A DNA stretch of 64,000 nt from Membranipora membranacea (Eukaryota > Bryozoa > Gymnolaemata > Cheilostomatida > Membraniporidae): contig OU612072.1 in the NCBI GenBank assembly GCA_914767715.1, positions 186,001 through 250,000 on the forward strand, given 5' to 3'. The position numbers and the translations under genes were made by a program. The first letter of the stretch is position 1; the number at the start of each line of letters is the position of its first letter. Of the stretch, positions 11,676 to 23,198 are shown one piece after another. The notes beneath the pieces were generated by a model. It ran no database searches. It was given only the letters and a program-made list of their open reading frames with translations, and was not told the origin of the DNA.

Positions 11676-11959
11676 GTGTCTTATAAGTGAATCATATCAG
11701 TAGTTGATGTTTGGAAGCTCTCCATCTTTGAATCAAGTGTATATTAATGTTCAATTCCCTTGCAGTCTTGTCAAGGTTGTTATTCTTTTCAACTGTTCTC
11801 AATACTTCCAGTTTCTGCTGAATGGTGTAACAGGTTCTTGGCATGTTTTATTTATTTTGAAAGACTGTGAGAAAGATATGATATGCTGATTGTTGAAAAA
11901 TGTGAATTTTGTGGCACACATTCTCTCACTACAAATGAGTAGTTTTGGGGAAAAAGCTG

Positions 11960-12033
11960 CCTTCACTTGGTTTTGCACACAATTTCATGATTACAAGTCG
12001 CACACTTTACCACTGAGCTATTCAGCTTAGTTG
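11960..12033 (-). repeat. tRNA-Thr-like (TGT) sequence, probable SINE head or pseudo-tRNA
   Basis: On the minus strand GAATAGCTCAGTGGTAAAG gives a good A box and D arm, followed by an anticodon-loop-like CTTGTAA. The B box region (GTGCAAAACC) is degraded and the acceptor stem does not pair. It shares these features with 55570-55661. A functional tRNA is unlikely. Confidence 0.4.
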
Positions 12034-12340
12034 ATTATAATAGGTTTTAGTCCAAGCTAAATATATAAATGCTTCAAATGATAGTCCGTCTATATGCTAC
12101 TCTCTTACAGCCGCCTTCACTTATAAATCGCCGATCTATAGGTGAGGGATTACGGTAGCAGTCTTCCTTTATCTGAAAGTTTTAACTAAGCCCAGACTAC
12201 TGTTCAATTGCTCTGTCTCATAACATTGTGAATGAAGCGGAAATCATCATCCTTCAATGGCTAAGTCATACCTGGTCATACGAAGCAGCTCTGTCACTCA
12301 TTACACATAACTCGTAAAGATACTCGGTAGCCTGCATACC

Positions 12341-12430
12341 AGCCATGTGGCAGCATTACTTATTGAGATTTCAGAAGACTTTGACAGAATAGACCCAGAT
12401 ACAGTTCTAGATAAATTAATAATACAGAGT
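12341..12430 (+). pseudogene. LINE reverse-transcriptase fragment
   Basis: The translation AALLIEISEDFDRIDPD followed by TVLDKLI matches the conserved RT block of non-LTR retrotransposons around motif A (the F-D-x-I-D/H...VL-x-x-L pattern). The fragment breaks off at a 26-bp tandem array at 12474, and no other RT blocks or endonuclease could be read. It is a dead scrap. Open frame after the array (12640-12990) may be its diverged continuation. Confidence 0.5.
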
Positions 12431-12473
12431 ATTCATTCAGTTCAGTGGAAGAATCAAATCTCACCATCACGTC

Positions 12474-12627
12474 CAGTGTGCAGACGGCCTCACATTGTAC
12501 AGTGTGCAGCCGACCTGACATTGTACAGTGTGCAGGCGACCTGACATTGTACAGTGTGCAGACGACCTGACATTGTACAGTGTGCAGACGACCTGACATT
12601 GTACAGTGTGCAGGCGACCTGACATTA
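12474..12627. repeat. 26-bp minisatellite, about 6 copies
   Basis: Units contain CATTGTACAGTGTGCAG and differ by single substitutions. The array interrupts or follows the RT fragment. Confidence 0.85.
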
Positions 12628-13522
12628 TCTACTTTATTCCAAAAGTCAGGTAGGAAATTATATGACATAGAACTTAAACGACTAAGTCTCAGAACATCTG
12701 GGCTTGTATTACACAACTTAAGTCAGCTCGGTGCTCATATATACCTTTCCAGTCTGGGATTCTCCAGTTATTAATAAAATCAAAGATCTGATAATCAAAC
12801 AGTTATCGTTGTCAGAGATCAATCCAAACAGATCATATGAAGCTATCTTCAGTTATGCCAACACTCTAACTGAACAATTTACGCCTTGTCAAGAACTGCT
12901 CTGAATTCTCTATCCAATCTTATCCACCTAAGTCATTAATACAACCAAAGATCAGCGTGAGTCACAGCCAACATCCGCAATAACGAATTCGATGAACTTT
13001 TTTATGTAAGTTCAGTGATATATTTATTTATGTCAAGTGTTTTTTATTATAACTTTCTATCTAGCAAAACACTTTGTTATCTAAAAAAAATCATACACAC
13101 TCTAGATGGGAACCAACAAGGCTTCTCTTTGTAAATAAGATAATATAAGCAATAAGAAATGCTGTAATAAAACTTGTAATATAATGTAGGAACAGGATAA
13201 TAGGGCCAATTAAAATGGGCTTTAACACCATCTGGTCTTTATAGCATAGCATTGAACTGCAGAATAAGATTGTGCATATAATGATACTATTGATTTTATT
13301 AATAAATATATGCCTCCTAAAAATTAAATACGATTTAAGAGTAAAACAATTTTGCATTAAAATATGTTTTGTTGCGGCCACAATGCCATATATGGGTTAC
13401 TTAACATATGTGATTTTAACATAGGACAGATATTTTCAGGTATTTTCAGATATTATGAATAATTGTGTGTTTCTGATTGGTTGATAGCTCTTGTATTCTG
13501 CGCTGTGATTGGCTGGCTCTTC
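12628..13522. other. Spacer between TFP-1 and TFP-2
   Basis: This is AT-rich sequence with possible LINE remnants to about 12990. The open frame at 13091-13381 (-) is hydrophobic but lacks splice or family support. It also holds the 3' flank of TFP-2. Confidence 0.4.
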
Positions 13523-16500
13523 TCACTTCATAAGAAGTCTCGTCATTCCTGCTACTAAAAATCAAAGAAGATTATCTTAGTTTGTAAGTAGCTAAATATC
13601 CTCAATATTCTATCCAGTACACTCAGTATAAATTGAGGATGGGTAAAGTCTAGAGTCTGAGCTTCGATACAGCTCGGGTTAAACTTAGCCACAACACTTA
13701 TGTAGATCTGTGAGCGCAAGACGTCTGTGGTCTCATCTATACTCACTATACACGTTAATGTATACACATGTTTGAGCAAATGGGAAAAGAGGATTTAGGC
13801 GGAAGTTAGATCAGTGTCTTTCCTTGAAGTGGTACTATTTTAAAATCAAAACAAACTTTTTTGAAGTTGGTTCCGACTAGAGTCATTAATAGTTAGTGTT
13901 GCCAGGACACTGCCCCTGGTACTGACTGATGCTGCCCCTGGTACTGACTGATACTGCCCCTGGTACTGACTGATACTGCCCCTGGTACTGACTGATGCTG
14001 CCCCTGGTACTGACTGATACTGCCCCTGGTACTGACTGATACTGCCCCTGGTACTGACTGATACTGCCCCTGGTACTGACTGATACTGCCCCTGGTACTG
14101 ACTGATACTGCCCCTGGTACTGACTGATATCTGATAGTTTGTATCTGTCTCTTACCGATGAGTAGATATCCGAGTTTGAGTTCAGTGCTGACGAGGAGAG
14201 AGCTGACAGCCGAGTTACACAGAGTACCGCTGCAGGAGCAGGCCCACGACACCACCTCTATACCGTGTGCTTCCTCCGTCAAAGGATCCCCACACTGAGT
14301 GTTTAAGAAGTTTTCACCGCACTGACGAATCGTCTTCTGTATAAGAAAAAAAAAACTAATAATAATACTAATACTTAATACTAATACTTAATACTAATAC
14401 CAATACCAGTACTAGTACAAATACTAATACTAATACTTTTACATATACTTATGCAAATACTAATACTAATTCAGATACTTAAACTAACACAATTTATACT
14501 AATCAGACAGTCAACTTGAAATGGAAGATTTGTGTCATTTCCATATCTGTATCCACAACGATATCATCAGGATTTGTTGTATCGTTTTTAGAGCTCGTCA
14601 CTGTTTAATGAGTTTGAATTGTTGTAAGTGCACGCCTTGTGATATTGATATAGTGACACCATTATGCAGGAAATGAGAGTTACTTTCCCTTAGGAGGCAA
14701 TCTTTCCACCAACAATTAATAATTCATGCCATGTAGATATAAAGGATTATAGGCGTTGGGAATGGAAAGGTTAGACACGTTAAATGTACGGTGTAGTGTG
14801 TCTTGCCAACATCCCATGATTACACAGTACAATTGGGATATGATGTGGCCTTACTGAGGTCGGTCTTGGTTTGATACAGTCTAGTTTTTGTTCTCTTGTT
14901 TCTTTTTTTTGATACACTCTGATCTGTCATTGTCACATAGAGGGCGATTTCACTGGTGGTCGGTGTTGTTTAGAAAGTTTTGAGAAGTGACTATAACATA
15001 ATATATGATAGCGCTGGGATAACGACGTGGCTTTCGTTATGACATTATGCTGGTGGTGGGTGTTGTTTAGAAAGTTTTGAGAAGTTATTATAATATAATT
15101 AAATGGGTACATAATATGAGGTCACGTGAACGACACGTAGTTGTGGTGATGAGTGCGATGAAAAATAAGTATAAATTGAGCCACATACAGGGATCAGACA
15201 CACAGTCAGACTCCGACTCAGCTTGGCAGAATCACCATGATATACTGATAAAAGGAAGGTTCGTTCGGCTCTATATTGTGAACACATATCATGTTATTAT
15301 AATAATTATTTTAAACAATAAATAAACTAACGCTTATTTAACTTGAGTTAGTTAGGAATCACGAGCGTTCTGCCCCAACAGTGCACATCAGTTAGAACCC
15401 TATATAGAGCATTGAGATTTTTTAACCATGAGCAAATCTGGCACAACTTTATCATAAGTAACTGCCTGACTAATTACGCTGGTCATTGGATAGTCTTTAA
15501 TTTAAAATCTCACCAAAATTAAAAATTTGTTGCTAGCTAGCATTAAGTGATATCTGAATAACAAAACTATAGTATGAGTATATATAGTATGAGTATATAT
15601 CTGACCGTGAACTCAATACCAAAGACCTCAGTCTCCAGCCTCAGTTTGGCACATCCGCCATAATCTGCGGGACATTCCATTCTATGTCCTGTCGGCTTGT
15701 CGTACTTATCATTACAGTTACTGTCCGAACATGCGTAACATTGTAGTGCTGTCACCATGGAGACACATCCTGTCAAAATCACAAATGAGAAAAGTGAAAC
15801 GGCTGTAACACTAAACACAGGGGCAGACATACCACAGACTAGATATAAAGCATATGCTAGTCTAGGTTCTCACCGAACAGCCGGTCATGATATAATGAAA
15901 CTTCATTCATGCTATATATATATATACATATATAAGTGGAGAGATTTCAAAAGTTCTGCACCAGAATAATGATTCCATATGAGGAGGAGTACACATGAAG
16001 ATAGACTTTCTTTACTAAAGCTTGAAGAACTAAGAATACATCTTGATATTCTTTGTTTTCGATATTTTATTGCAATCGTTAAAGAATATGAGAATCATCC
16101 GTGCAAAATATTTTTGGAAGCCCGAAATCGCCGTTCTATAAATAGGACAGCATTTATAGACAACGATATTTTTCATAAATACACCTGACTGCTTTTGTCT
16201 ATTTATGCATGGTCTTTATTTGTCATTGACTTTGATCGGCACTAATAAAGTATATACAAGCCCGTAGTTCTAGGGGAGGCAGAGAGGCACTGCCTCCCCT
16301 AGCAAGCTAAATACAGTGGCCTAAAAACACTATAATTCAAAATCCATGTTTGAATCAGCTCTTCTGGGATTTCCATTTGCTTATTATATGTCTCAAACTG
16401 CTTGGGAAGGAGCTTACTGGAGATGCTTCTGAGTCGCCTCGGAATTTTGCCTCCCCTACCCTTTTTTCTAAACGACGGCCCTGATATATATATATATATA

Positions 16501-17242
16501 TCTACCATTTTTCTTTTTTTCTAAATTTTACACATTGTACAGTAAAATTACAATTAATATCTTGCCTATATTACTACTACTATGCTTCATGGAAGTGGTT
16601 GTGCATGTGATAAATTCATTAAATGGGTTGTGTTGTGTAGCCACAATATTGGTCCTCTTAGTAGCATGTTTGATGCTATGAAAAATTGATGCAAAATGCA
16701 TCTACCTTTTTATTTGGTCTGTCTTGAATTGTTGCTTGAAATTCACATTATATCATCAAATCAAAAGAATTGCTCATATTACTATGTGATGTAAAGAGCC
16801 ACTTAAGGTTCATCATATACTATTTTAAACCAAAAACTTTAATGAACTATATCTCTAAGAATAAATGTTACCTGTTTTGAAATTTCTGGCAATAAAATTG
16901 GCTCAGCAATTCACTTTGCTAAAGCAGCCTTTTCGGCAAAATTTCTTTGATAAAATGATACAATGTCATCCAATCAAAATTCTGATGAGCTATCAACCAT
17001 CAATAGCTCAGCAGCTTTTCCAATGGTGTATAGAAAGTGATTATATCTGGTACTCCTTTTGTTTTTATTGTTTTTCATTTTCAGTCCTACCTACTAAATT
17101 TAATCACTAGGACAATAAACAGAGAGAAAAAAAGAAGTTTTTTGCTGTCCTCCATGTTTTTACCTTCAGCGTATCAGTTTAACCACTGCTGGTATTATCT
17201 CGGGTACTTACCAAAGAAGATTAGAACTCTCAGACCGTTCAT
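13523..17242 (-). CDS. TFP-2: Ly6/uPAR three-finger protein, probably GPI-anchored, 4 exons
   Basis: Join 17242-17212, 15769-15606, 14336-14156 and 13554-13523 (408 nt, 135 aa). Exon 1 encodes MNGLRVLIFF, then phase 1. Exon 2 completes the signal peptide (GCVSMVTA) and begins the domain at LQCYAC; the acceptor TTTGTGATTTTGACAG is strong. Ten cysteines are present: CYAC, SNC, MEC, GGC, RQC, TQC, CSC and LCN. The tail ends GYLLI-VAGMTRLLMK, hydrophobic as in GPI-anchored members. An alternative start at 15830 reads through the acceptor as one exon and also gives a signal-like peptide. I prefer the 4-exon model because exon 1 has the same length class, phase and donor as its paralogues. Intron 3 contains a 22-bp array starting 27 bases after the exon 3 donor. 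A 7-bp array lies just upstream of the start codon. Confidence 0.82.
13909..14129. repeat. 22-bp minisatellite, 10 copies
   Basis: The unit contains TGCCCCTGGTACTGACTGA, and copies differ mainly at one base (GATA/GATG). It lies in intron 3 of TFP-2, close to the exon 3 donor. Its minus-strand translation gives a false serine/glutamine-rich repeat (GAVSVSTRGSISQYQ). Confidence 0.95.
14350..14500. repeat. ACTAAT-type simple repeat
   Basis: An imperfect run of ACTAAT/ACTTAAT units lies just upstream (in gene sense) of the TFP-2 exon 3 acceptor. In the sense strand it is TA/AG-rich with a short T run, TTTTTTTTTTCTTATACAG, forming the acceptor. Confidence 0.7.
14950..15088. repeat. Direct repeat, 98 bp apart
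   Basis: A block of about 35 bp containing GTGTTGTTTAGAAAGTTTTG occurs at about 14952 and again at 15050, with near identity. It is in intron 2 of TFP-2. Confidence 0.7.
16258..16487. mobile_element. hAT-like non-autonomous element
   Basis: The left end reads GCCCGTAGTTCTAGGGGAGG. The right end is GCCTCCCCTACCC...CTAAACGACGGCCCTG, so the ends are imperfect inverted repeats of the CAGGGCCGT type common in hAT transposons. Near the left is a perfect palindrome built on CTAGGGGAGGCAG / CTGCCTCCCCTAG. Related ends occur at about 10140 and at 34082-34131. No transposase was seen. It is in intron 1 of TFP-2. Confidence 0.5.
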
Positions 17243-17253
17243 ACTGATGTGGA

Positions 17254-17391
17254 TTGCTGCTGCTTGTTGCTGGTTGCTGGTTGCTGGTTGCTGGTTGCTG
17301 GTTGCTGGATGCTGGTTGCCGGTTGCTGATGCTTGTTGCTGGTTGCTGGTTGCCGGTTGCCGGTTGCTGGTTGCCGGTTGCTGATGCTGTA
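17254..17391. repeat. 7-bp minisatellite (GGTTGCT) just upstream of the TFP-2 start codon
   Basis: Tandem GGTTGCT/GGTTGCC units begin 12 bases 5' of the TFP-2 ATG (17240-17242, minus). In the sense strand the unit is AGCAACC. A TATAAA occurs at 17443-17448 (minus), so the array probably lies in the 5' UTR; that is inference. Confidence 0.85.
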
Positions 17392-20300
17392 TGTTGATGT
17401 TGGCACACTGGATTGGTCTGACTCAGATGAACTGAAGCTGTAGTTTATAATGTAGGCTGACCGATCAGTAGAATGCAGCTGCTCCTCTTGAGCAGGAGAT
17501 CACGACTGACTGGGTTCTCACCTGGGCTCGATTGTCTAAATCCTAAAGCACAGATCACAGGCGCAAACTCAAAGGTCATAATTTACTAGCGATATTTGTA
17601 CATCAAAACATGTCATGGAACAATTGCAATTATTAAATTATGATGATTGTTTCTAATTTCTTGCGCCATGAAGTGATGATGGAATGAATGATTTTATTAT
17701 TTTCCATCTTTCAAAATTTTCTTGCTTCACACAAAAACAAGGTGTATGGCAGTGCCAAAATTGTGGAAGTTATAGCATTCCTCGATGTCAAAATCTCTCT
17801 CATGATTATGAAACATTAAAATTTTCAAATCCAACAAGCAGATATGTTTGCATCTTTCAACGTTATTTGTAAGTTATTTCAAATCGTCTTCATTTTTTTA
17901 TGAAAGAGCCAGATGGATATGAAGCACGTCTCAATTATAGATGTAGATGTAGATCAAGCAATGTGACATATATGACAGTTTAAATGACAGCAGTAATTCT
18001 GATAAGAAATTTATCACATTGATTCCGGATATAACTAATACAAAGAAAATATTCCCTAAATTACTAATCTTTCCATGCATTGGTCACTAATAGGTGGATA
18101 GGGATAGCGATACAGTTAACTACAGCCTCTGAAAAGAGAAATATGGTGTTCCAGCAGCGCTTAAAACAGAGTCAATGTAAAGTTGCTGATGTTACATAGA
18201 TATAAATGAAAATATATATAATTAATAAACTTTATAGCCTTTGCTTGGTAGCAGTTGCTATGAAGGCTCACTCTTGTTTGCAATGTTCTATATCAACCTG
18301 ATGGTAGGCGGTCTAAGTAAATCATAAAAACTAGTCATTAAAAAAATGTGCCGCTAGAAAATAATATTACTTACCTTTGAAAAGAACAAAAAAAGCTCAA
18401 GGAGCTGATGAACAATCGTGACACTGGTATTAAAATTATTGATAACATCAGCATGCTGCTCCTGTGACCTTCATAACTAGACTAGACTTAAAACTAAGAT
18501 ATCACATGAGCCGATACTACAGAGAAAACAAAAGACTAAACAGTGGTAAACTGTAATGTAGCATAACCCACAATATAGGTATTTTTGTTCAATACATTGG
18601 CAATACAACCGACACATTTATTTTAAATACATTAAGTTTATTCTTGTTTATTCGTCTATCAGAGTACAATGATATATAAACAATAAGAATGTATATATAA
18701 GGAAAAGATTGTTTATAACATGCAAATTTACAAGGAGCACATCATTATGCATCAAATATCAAAATATAGCTTTTGTGGTTGTCTGCTACTTTAGAGAAGT
18801 ATTAAACCCTGCCACCACTAACTATGAATCCACTTGCAATAAACTGAATTAAATCTTGGAAATTATAGCTTGGGAAGCTATGTTTGGTTTACAATCTTAT
18901 AGAAAATGCTTAATTGAAAGCAATAATATTATTTTCATAGATGATTTTGTAATTGAGATGACTGTTTTATATCATGATTGAAACAAACGAAAGATAATAG
19001 CTGCAATTCTAGAAAAAAATACTTTGTTACATTAAATTTTTCCAGTAACATATTTATTTGGAGAGTAATAACACTTGGCCAATCATTTTTGGTACGCTTG
19101 TTACTGAAAAAATAATTATGATTGAAGAGAGTTTGGGATTGTCATAATTAAAATCTAATTTAATATTCATTTGTAACATGCAAATTTAGAAGGAGTACAT
19201 CACTGCGCATCAAATGTAAAAATATAACTTTTGTGGTTGCCTACTACTTTGAAGATTAATAAATTGCATATTCCTGGATATTGATACCCTGGTATGACTT
19301 CTTGAGGCTTCTTGATAATGAAACTCTTTATTGAGTGCCTCTTGTTATCAAATGCACTTTTATTAAATTTTCTTTTTTAATTTTTTATTTCAATATTATT
19401 ATTAATTTTTTTAAATGAATTAAATTAAATTTTTTAATATTTTCTTCAAATTTTCATTTAATAATTCAATTAAAATAATTAAATAAATTAAATGAGTTAA
19501 ATTATTTTATTAATTTATTTTTTATTTTTTATTGAAATACTTATTAAATTAAATAAAATAAATCAAGTTTAATTTATCATGCAGCTTTTGATTCAATCAA
19601 TATGCAATCAGGAACCAGACATGCGCTCAATTTGTTGATTTACATTTTGTACATAATACCTGAATATTATTCTTTGTGAAATTCAATAACCATCAGCTTT
19701 ACATTGCATCATTTCCACATATGTGAAAGCCAGTAAAAAAAGATCTAGAACCCTATCTATCATCAGCCAGTTATGTATGGGCAAGAAGGTTAAGAAGATT
19801 GATGTCCCGCTGCCCATCCTATGGCACATAATTGCCAATCATGATGACAACTTGATTTCTATGATAAAATTAATTTGCAATCATTTTCGATTTGTTATTC
19901 CACTTTCAAACTATTGGAATTAATAGGATCGGATGTCGTCTTTGTCTTCAAATTGTCTTTCCTTATCTTCAGACAGACAGACAGGCAGACAGACAGAAGG
20001 CTAGAAGATACTTTAGAGATAGATAACACTAGTTTTGTTTATTTCAGATGTTTCAGTGTATAAATATTTAAAAGAAATTCATTGCAGACCTCAGAACCAG
20101 TGTTCTCTTAATAATGGAACAACATAATGAATAAAGTAATTTAGGTTTATTTGAAGATTTGGGATACAAGCATTTTCCCTACTGCACAACTAGAAGCTAT
20201 GAGTCAATCGCTGTTTTGAGGCCTTTTCTAGTACAGCTTCCCCACGGCCGGCCCCAGCAGTATGATTTGGCAGACATCCAAATTCATTTCTTCACATCTG

Positions 20301-20737
20301 GCACTCTATGAATATTATCATTGTCATTGCATCAACTCTGCCATAGTTTTAAATTGAGAAAAGACGATTTTTCTGATCAAACCTGTTAATGTATTTATTT
20401 TATGTCTTTTTATGGCTGCGGTGTATCTGTGATCTCCAAACACAGGGATATCCTCAAAAAATTGATGAAAAGGCTTTTTGTCATGACATGTCTTTATTGT
20501 ATTTTGATGAATAATGTTTTTTAAATAAAAAATGAATAAATCCTGAAAAAATAAATCTCATGTGAAACGATCAAAGTATAAAACCGTTTTATGTAAATAC
20601 TCAATTATTTTTACATCATTGTCATTCTCTTTGAAGAGAAGCTGATTGAAACTGACTTCATTGGTTATGTATTATTAATATAATTAATGTTCATGTAGTG
20701 TATATATGTGATCAGTAGTTTGAGATGCCGGTCAGCA
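17392..20737. other. AT-rich spacer between TFP-2 and TFP-3
   Basis: No gene was recognised. It contains a candidate TATA box for TFP-2 near 17443, two diverged copies of an 85-bp block (18715-18800 and 19176-19262), a very AT-rich tract (19370-19560), a short (ACAG)n at 19971-19998 and the second copy of the window-edge repeat (about 20235). Confidence 0.5.
18715..19262. repeat. Pair of diverged direct repeats of about 85 bp
   Basis: ACATGCAAATTTACAAGGAG at 18718 and ACATGCAAATTTAGAAGGAG at 19177 start two blocks that stay alignable for about 85 bases (both with CTTTTGTGGTTG). They are 460 bp apart. They may be the ends of an element in direct orientation, or a duplication. Confidence 0.6.
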
Positions 20738-23198
20738 TCACCAAAGTGTCATCACGCCAGCTAAAACACAAACACAGTGAGAAATACATAAAACACTAAA
20801 TAATATGTTGGTTAAAATTTTGGTTAAAATCGAAAGGGTCAGTCACTCACAACATCGTGGCGGTGAAATAGTGTGAGCCTTAAGGGCGAAGCTGCAATGA
20901 CTGCGCCAATTTGCTCTCAGTTTGTGTTGTAATGCTGTAGTTTTCAGAGGTGTACTCACCATGAACAAATGACTTTGCTTTCGAGTACTTAATTAAAAGA
21001 TTATGTATAATATTTCTCACCCAGCGTTAGAGAACTCATCAAGCTGACTGCACTTAGTCTCTGAGCTGAGTTACACAGCCCACCAGTACAGGAGCACTCA
21101 TAGTACACGGATAAGATACCGAGTCTCTTCTCTTCCACTGGACTATCTGTGTCACAATTAATATTCAGATATATCTCTCCACATCCTCTCACTATTATCT
21201 AAAAACGTAAAACGGGGAGTAAAACGGGGAGTAAAACGCTGAGTAAAATGGGGAGTAAAACGCGGAGTAAAACGCGGAGTAAAACGCTGAGTAAAACGGG
21301 GAGTAAAACGCTGAGTAAAATGGGGAGTAAAACGGGGAGTAAAACGTTGAGTAAAACGCTGAGTAAAACGGGGAGTAAAACGCTGAGTAAAACAGGGAGT
21401 AAAACGCGGAGTAAAACGCTGAGTAAAATGGGGAGTAAAACGCGGAGTAAAACGGGGAGTAAAACGCTGAGTAAAACGGGGAGTAAAACGGGGAGTAAAA
21501 CGCGGAGTAAAATGGGGAGTAAAACGCGGAGTAAAACACGGAGTAAAACGCGGAGTAAAACGCGGAGTAAAACGCGGAGTAAAACGCGGAGTAAAACGCT
21601 GAGTAAAACGTTGAGTAAAACGCTGAGTAAAACGGGGAGTAAAACGCTGAGTAAAACGCGGAGTAAAACGGGGAGTAAAACGCTGAGTAAAATGGGGAGT
21701 AAAACGCGGAGTAAAACGGGGAGTAAAACGCTGAGTAAAACGGGGAGTAAAACGGGGAGTAAAACGCGGGGTAAAACGGTGAGTAAAACGGGGAGTAAAA
21801 CGCGGAGTAAAACGCGGAGTAAAACGCGGAGTAAAACGCGGAGTAAAACGCGGAGTAAAACGCGGAGTAAAACGATGAGTAAAACGGGGAGTAAAACGTG
21901 GGGTAAAACGGGGAGTAAAACGCTGAGTAAAACGGGGAGTAAAACGGGGAGTAAAACGCTGAGTAAAACGAGGAGTAAGGCGGGGTGTAAAACACAGAGA
22001 AAGAGGCTGAATAAATCGCGGCGTAAAACAATCTAATAAGAGTTAGAAGGTCCAATGACGGACCATGAAGAGGGTCCGCTTACCGCATCAGTATATCGAT
22101 CAGAATGTAAAGGTGCGTCATATATACAAGTCATGTTTATTGACTGTACATGCATGCGGGTAAACAAGCGAATGTCAGTTTAACGGTATGCTGATGTATA
22201 TCGGTTATAGACTTATAGTGATGATAGGACTTAATCATGAAGCTGAATATTACCGTCTCAGAATAGCCGAACACCGTGTTCCTGACTTTCCTCTTGGCAC
22301 ATCCTCCATCACTACCACAATCTACTGTATGTCTCTCCTCCCCGCTGTATGAGTCTGCACAGTCCGAGTGGATATTCCCCGCACACTTGTAACATCTCAC
22401 TGCATCTAGTGTGTAGATAAACACTAAAATAAACAACAACGAATACAAAATCTTAAATCATGCATGCATCAAAATGCTACAATATAATATAGGAAATTGA
22501 AGTGCTATGTATTCAGAAACATGGTTTTGAAGAAACACTTTGAACAAGTTCGTTGATAGGAGTCAGGAGTGGTTGAATTGTTAAGTATGTATTCCTGTTA
22601 TCTTTAGGCCAGGTCATAATTCCGAATGTACACAATTTATTTATCCACTCTTCACATATTTTTTGACTGCACACTTTAAATGAAGGAAATAAATCTTTAT
22701 AGCCACTCAGATATATAGAACCTCAATTATTAATGTTAATTATTAATTATTAGTATGTATTGAGTGATATTGTATACCATGAACACATTGGAACATCAAG
22801 AATTCACCCTGTCTTACAATTCTTTATTTCCATAAATTATTTTGGTATTATCTGGTTGCCAAACTTAGTTGCTGTCAAAATCTAGAAAATATGCAATACT
22901 ATCAATCTGACAACATTATTTGTAAAAATATTTGCATGTTTTTGTGACATATCCAGTGCTATTAGTTTTGAATTCTAATGAGATTATTTCTCATGGTCCC
23001 TGTAAGTTATAAATTTTGCAAGTGACAAGAAAATGGGTCCTTCAGACGTAAGACTAACCTTGTCATGCAGCAAACACGAGACAAAACTATCTACAGACTC
23101 ATATCAACTGAAACCATTAATCTAGTTTGCGTTAGATTCTTTGTGGGTATAGAAAGCTTACCAGAGATAAGTATCCCACAAGTGAGAAGAGACTGCAT
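20738..23198 (-). CDS. TFP-3: Ly6/uPAR three-finger protein, probably GPI-anchored, 4 exons
   Basis: Join 23198-23162, 22423-22254, 21198-21021 and 20760-20738 (408 nt, 135 aa). Exon 1 encodes MQSLLTCGILIS, and exon 2 continues the signal peptide (VFIYTLDAV) into RCYKC. Cysteines: CYKC, SDC, VDC, GGC, then RGC, INC, CSC, LCN, ten in all. The tail LMSSLTL-AGVMTLW resembles the GVMTLTSY end of TFP-1, which supports the tiny last exon (acceptor TTTGTGTTTTAG). Junction phases are 1, 0, 1. A 12-bp minisatellite of 0.83 kb fills most of intron 2 and reaches to within 4 bases of the exon 3 acceptor AG, so its sense-strand units (CGTTTTACTCCC) act as the pyrimidine tract. The ORF that starts at 22448 with TTG is an artefact of reading through the acceptor. 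Confidence 0.83.
21203..22030. repeat. 12-bp minisatellite (GAGTAAAACGCG), about 69 copies
   Basis: Units are GAGTAAAACG plus a variable dinucleotide (CG, GG, CT, TT). Open in several frames on both strands, it yields false FYSAFYS and SKTRSKT repeat proteins. It lies in intron 2 of TFP-3, touching the exon 3 acceptor. Confidence 0.95.

Larger units (their letters stand above)
11544..12149. mobile_element. Transposon-like segment with about 29-bp imperfect inverted ends
   Basis: The left end reads CCTCACCTATAAGTCACC (from 11544). The right end, 12121-12149, carries GATCTATAGGTGAGGG, its diverged complement. Inside are an 18-bp tandem repeat, a hairpin built on TATAAGACAC / GTGTCTTATA (about 11665-11684) and a tRNA-like stretch. 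The open frame at 11704-11889 shows no family resemblance. Confidence 0.5.

Noticed and set aside
15606-15830. Single-exon start for TFP-2 at 15830
   Set aside because: It gives a plausible signal peptide, but reads through a strong acceptor (GTGATTTTGACAG). The exon at 17242-17212 has the phase, size and donor typical of the family. Kept only as an alternative.
21195-22055. FYSAFYS and SKTRSKT repeat proteins on opposite strands
   Set aside because: Both come from the 12-bp array in TFP-3 intron 2. No start, splice or family context.
22137-22448. TFP-3 starting at 22448
   Set aside because: The frame begins with TTG, not ATG, and crosses a clear TTTATTTTAG acceptor; the real start is in the exon at 23198.
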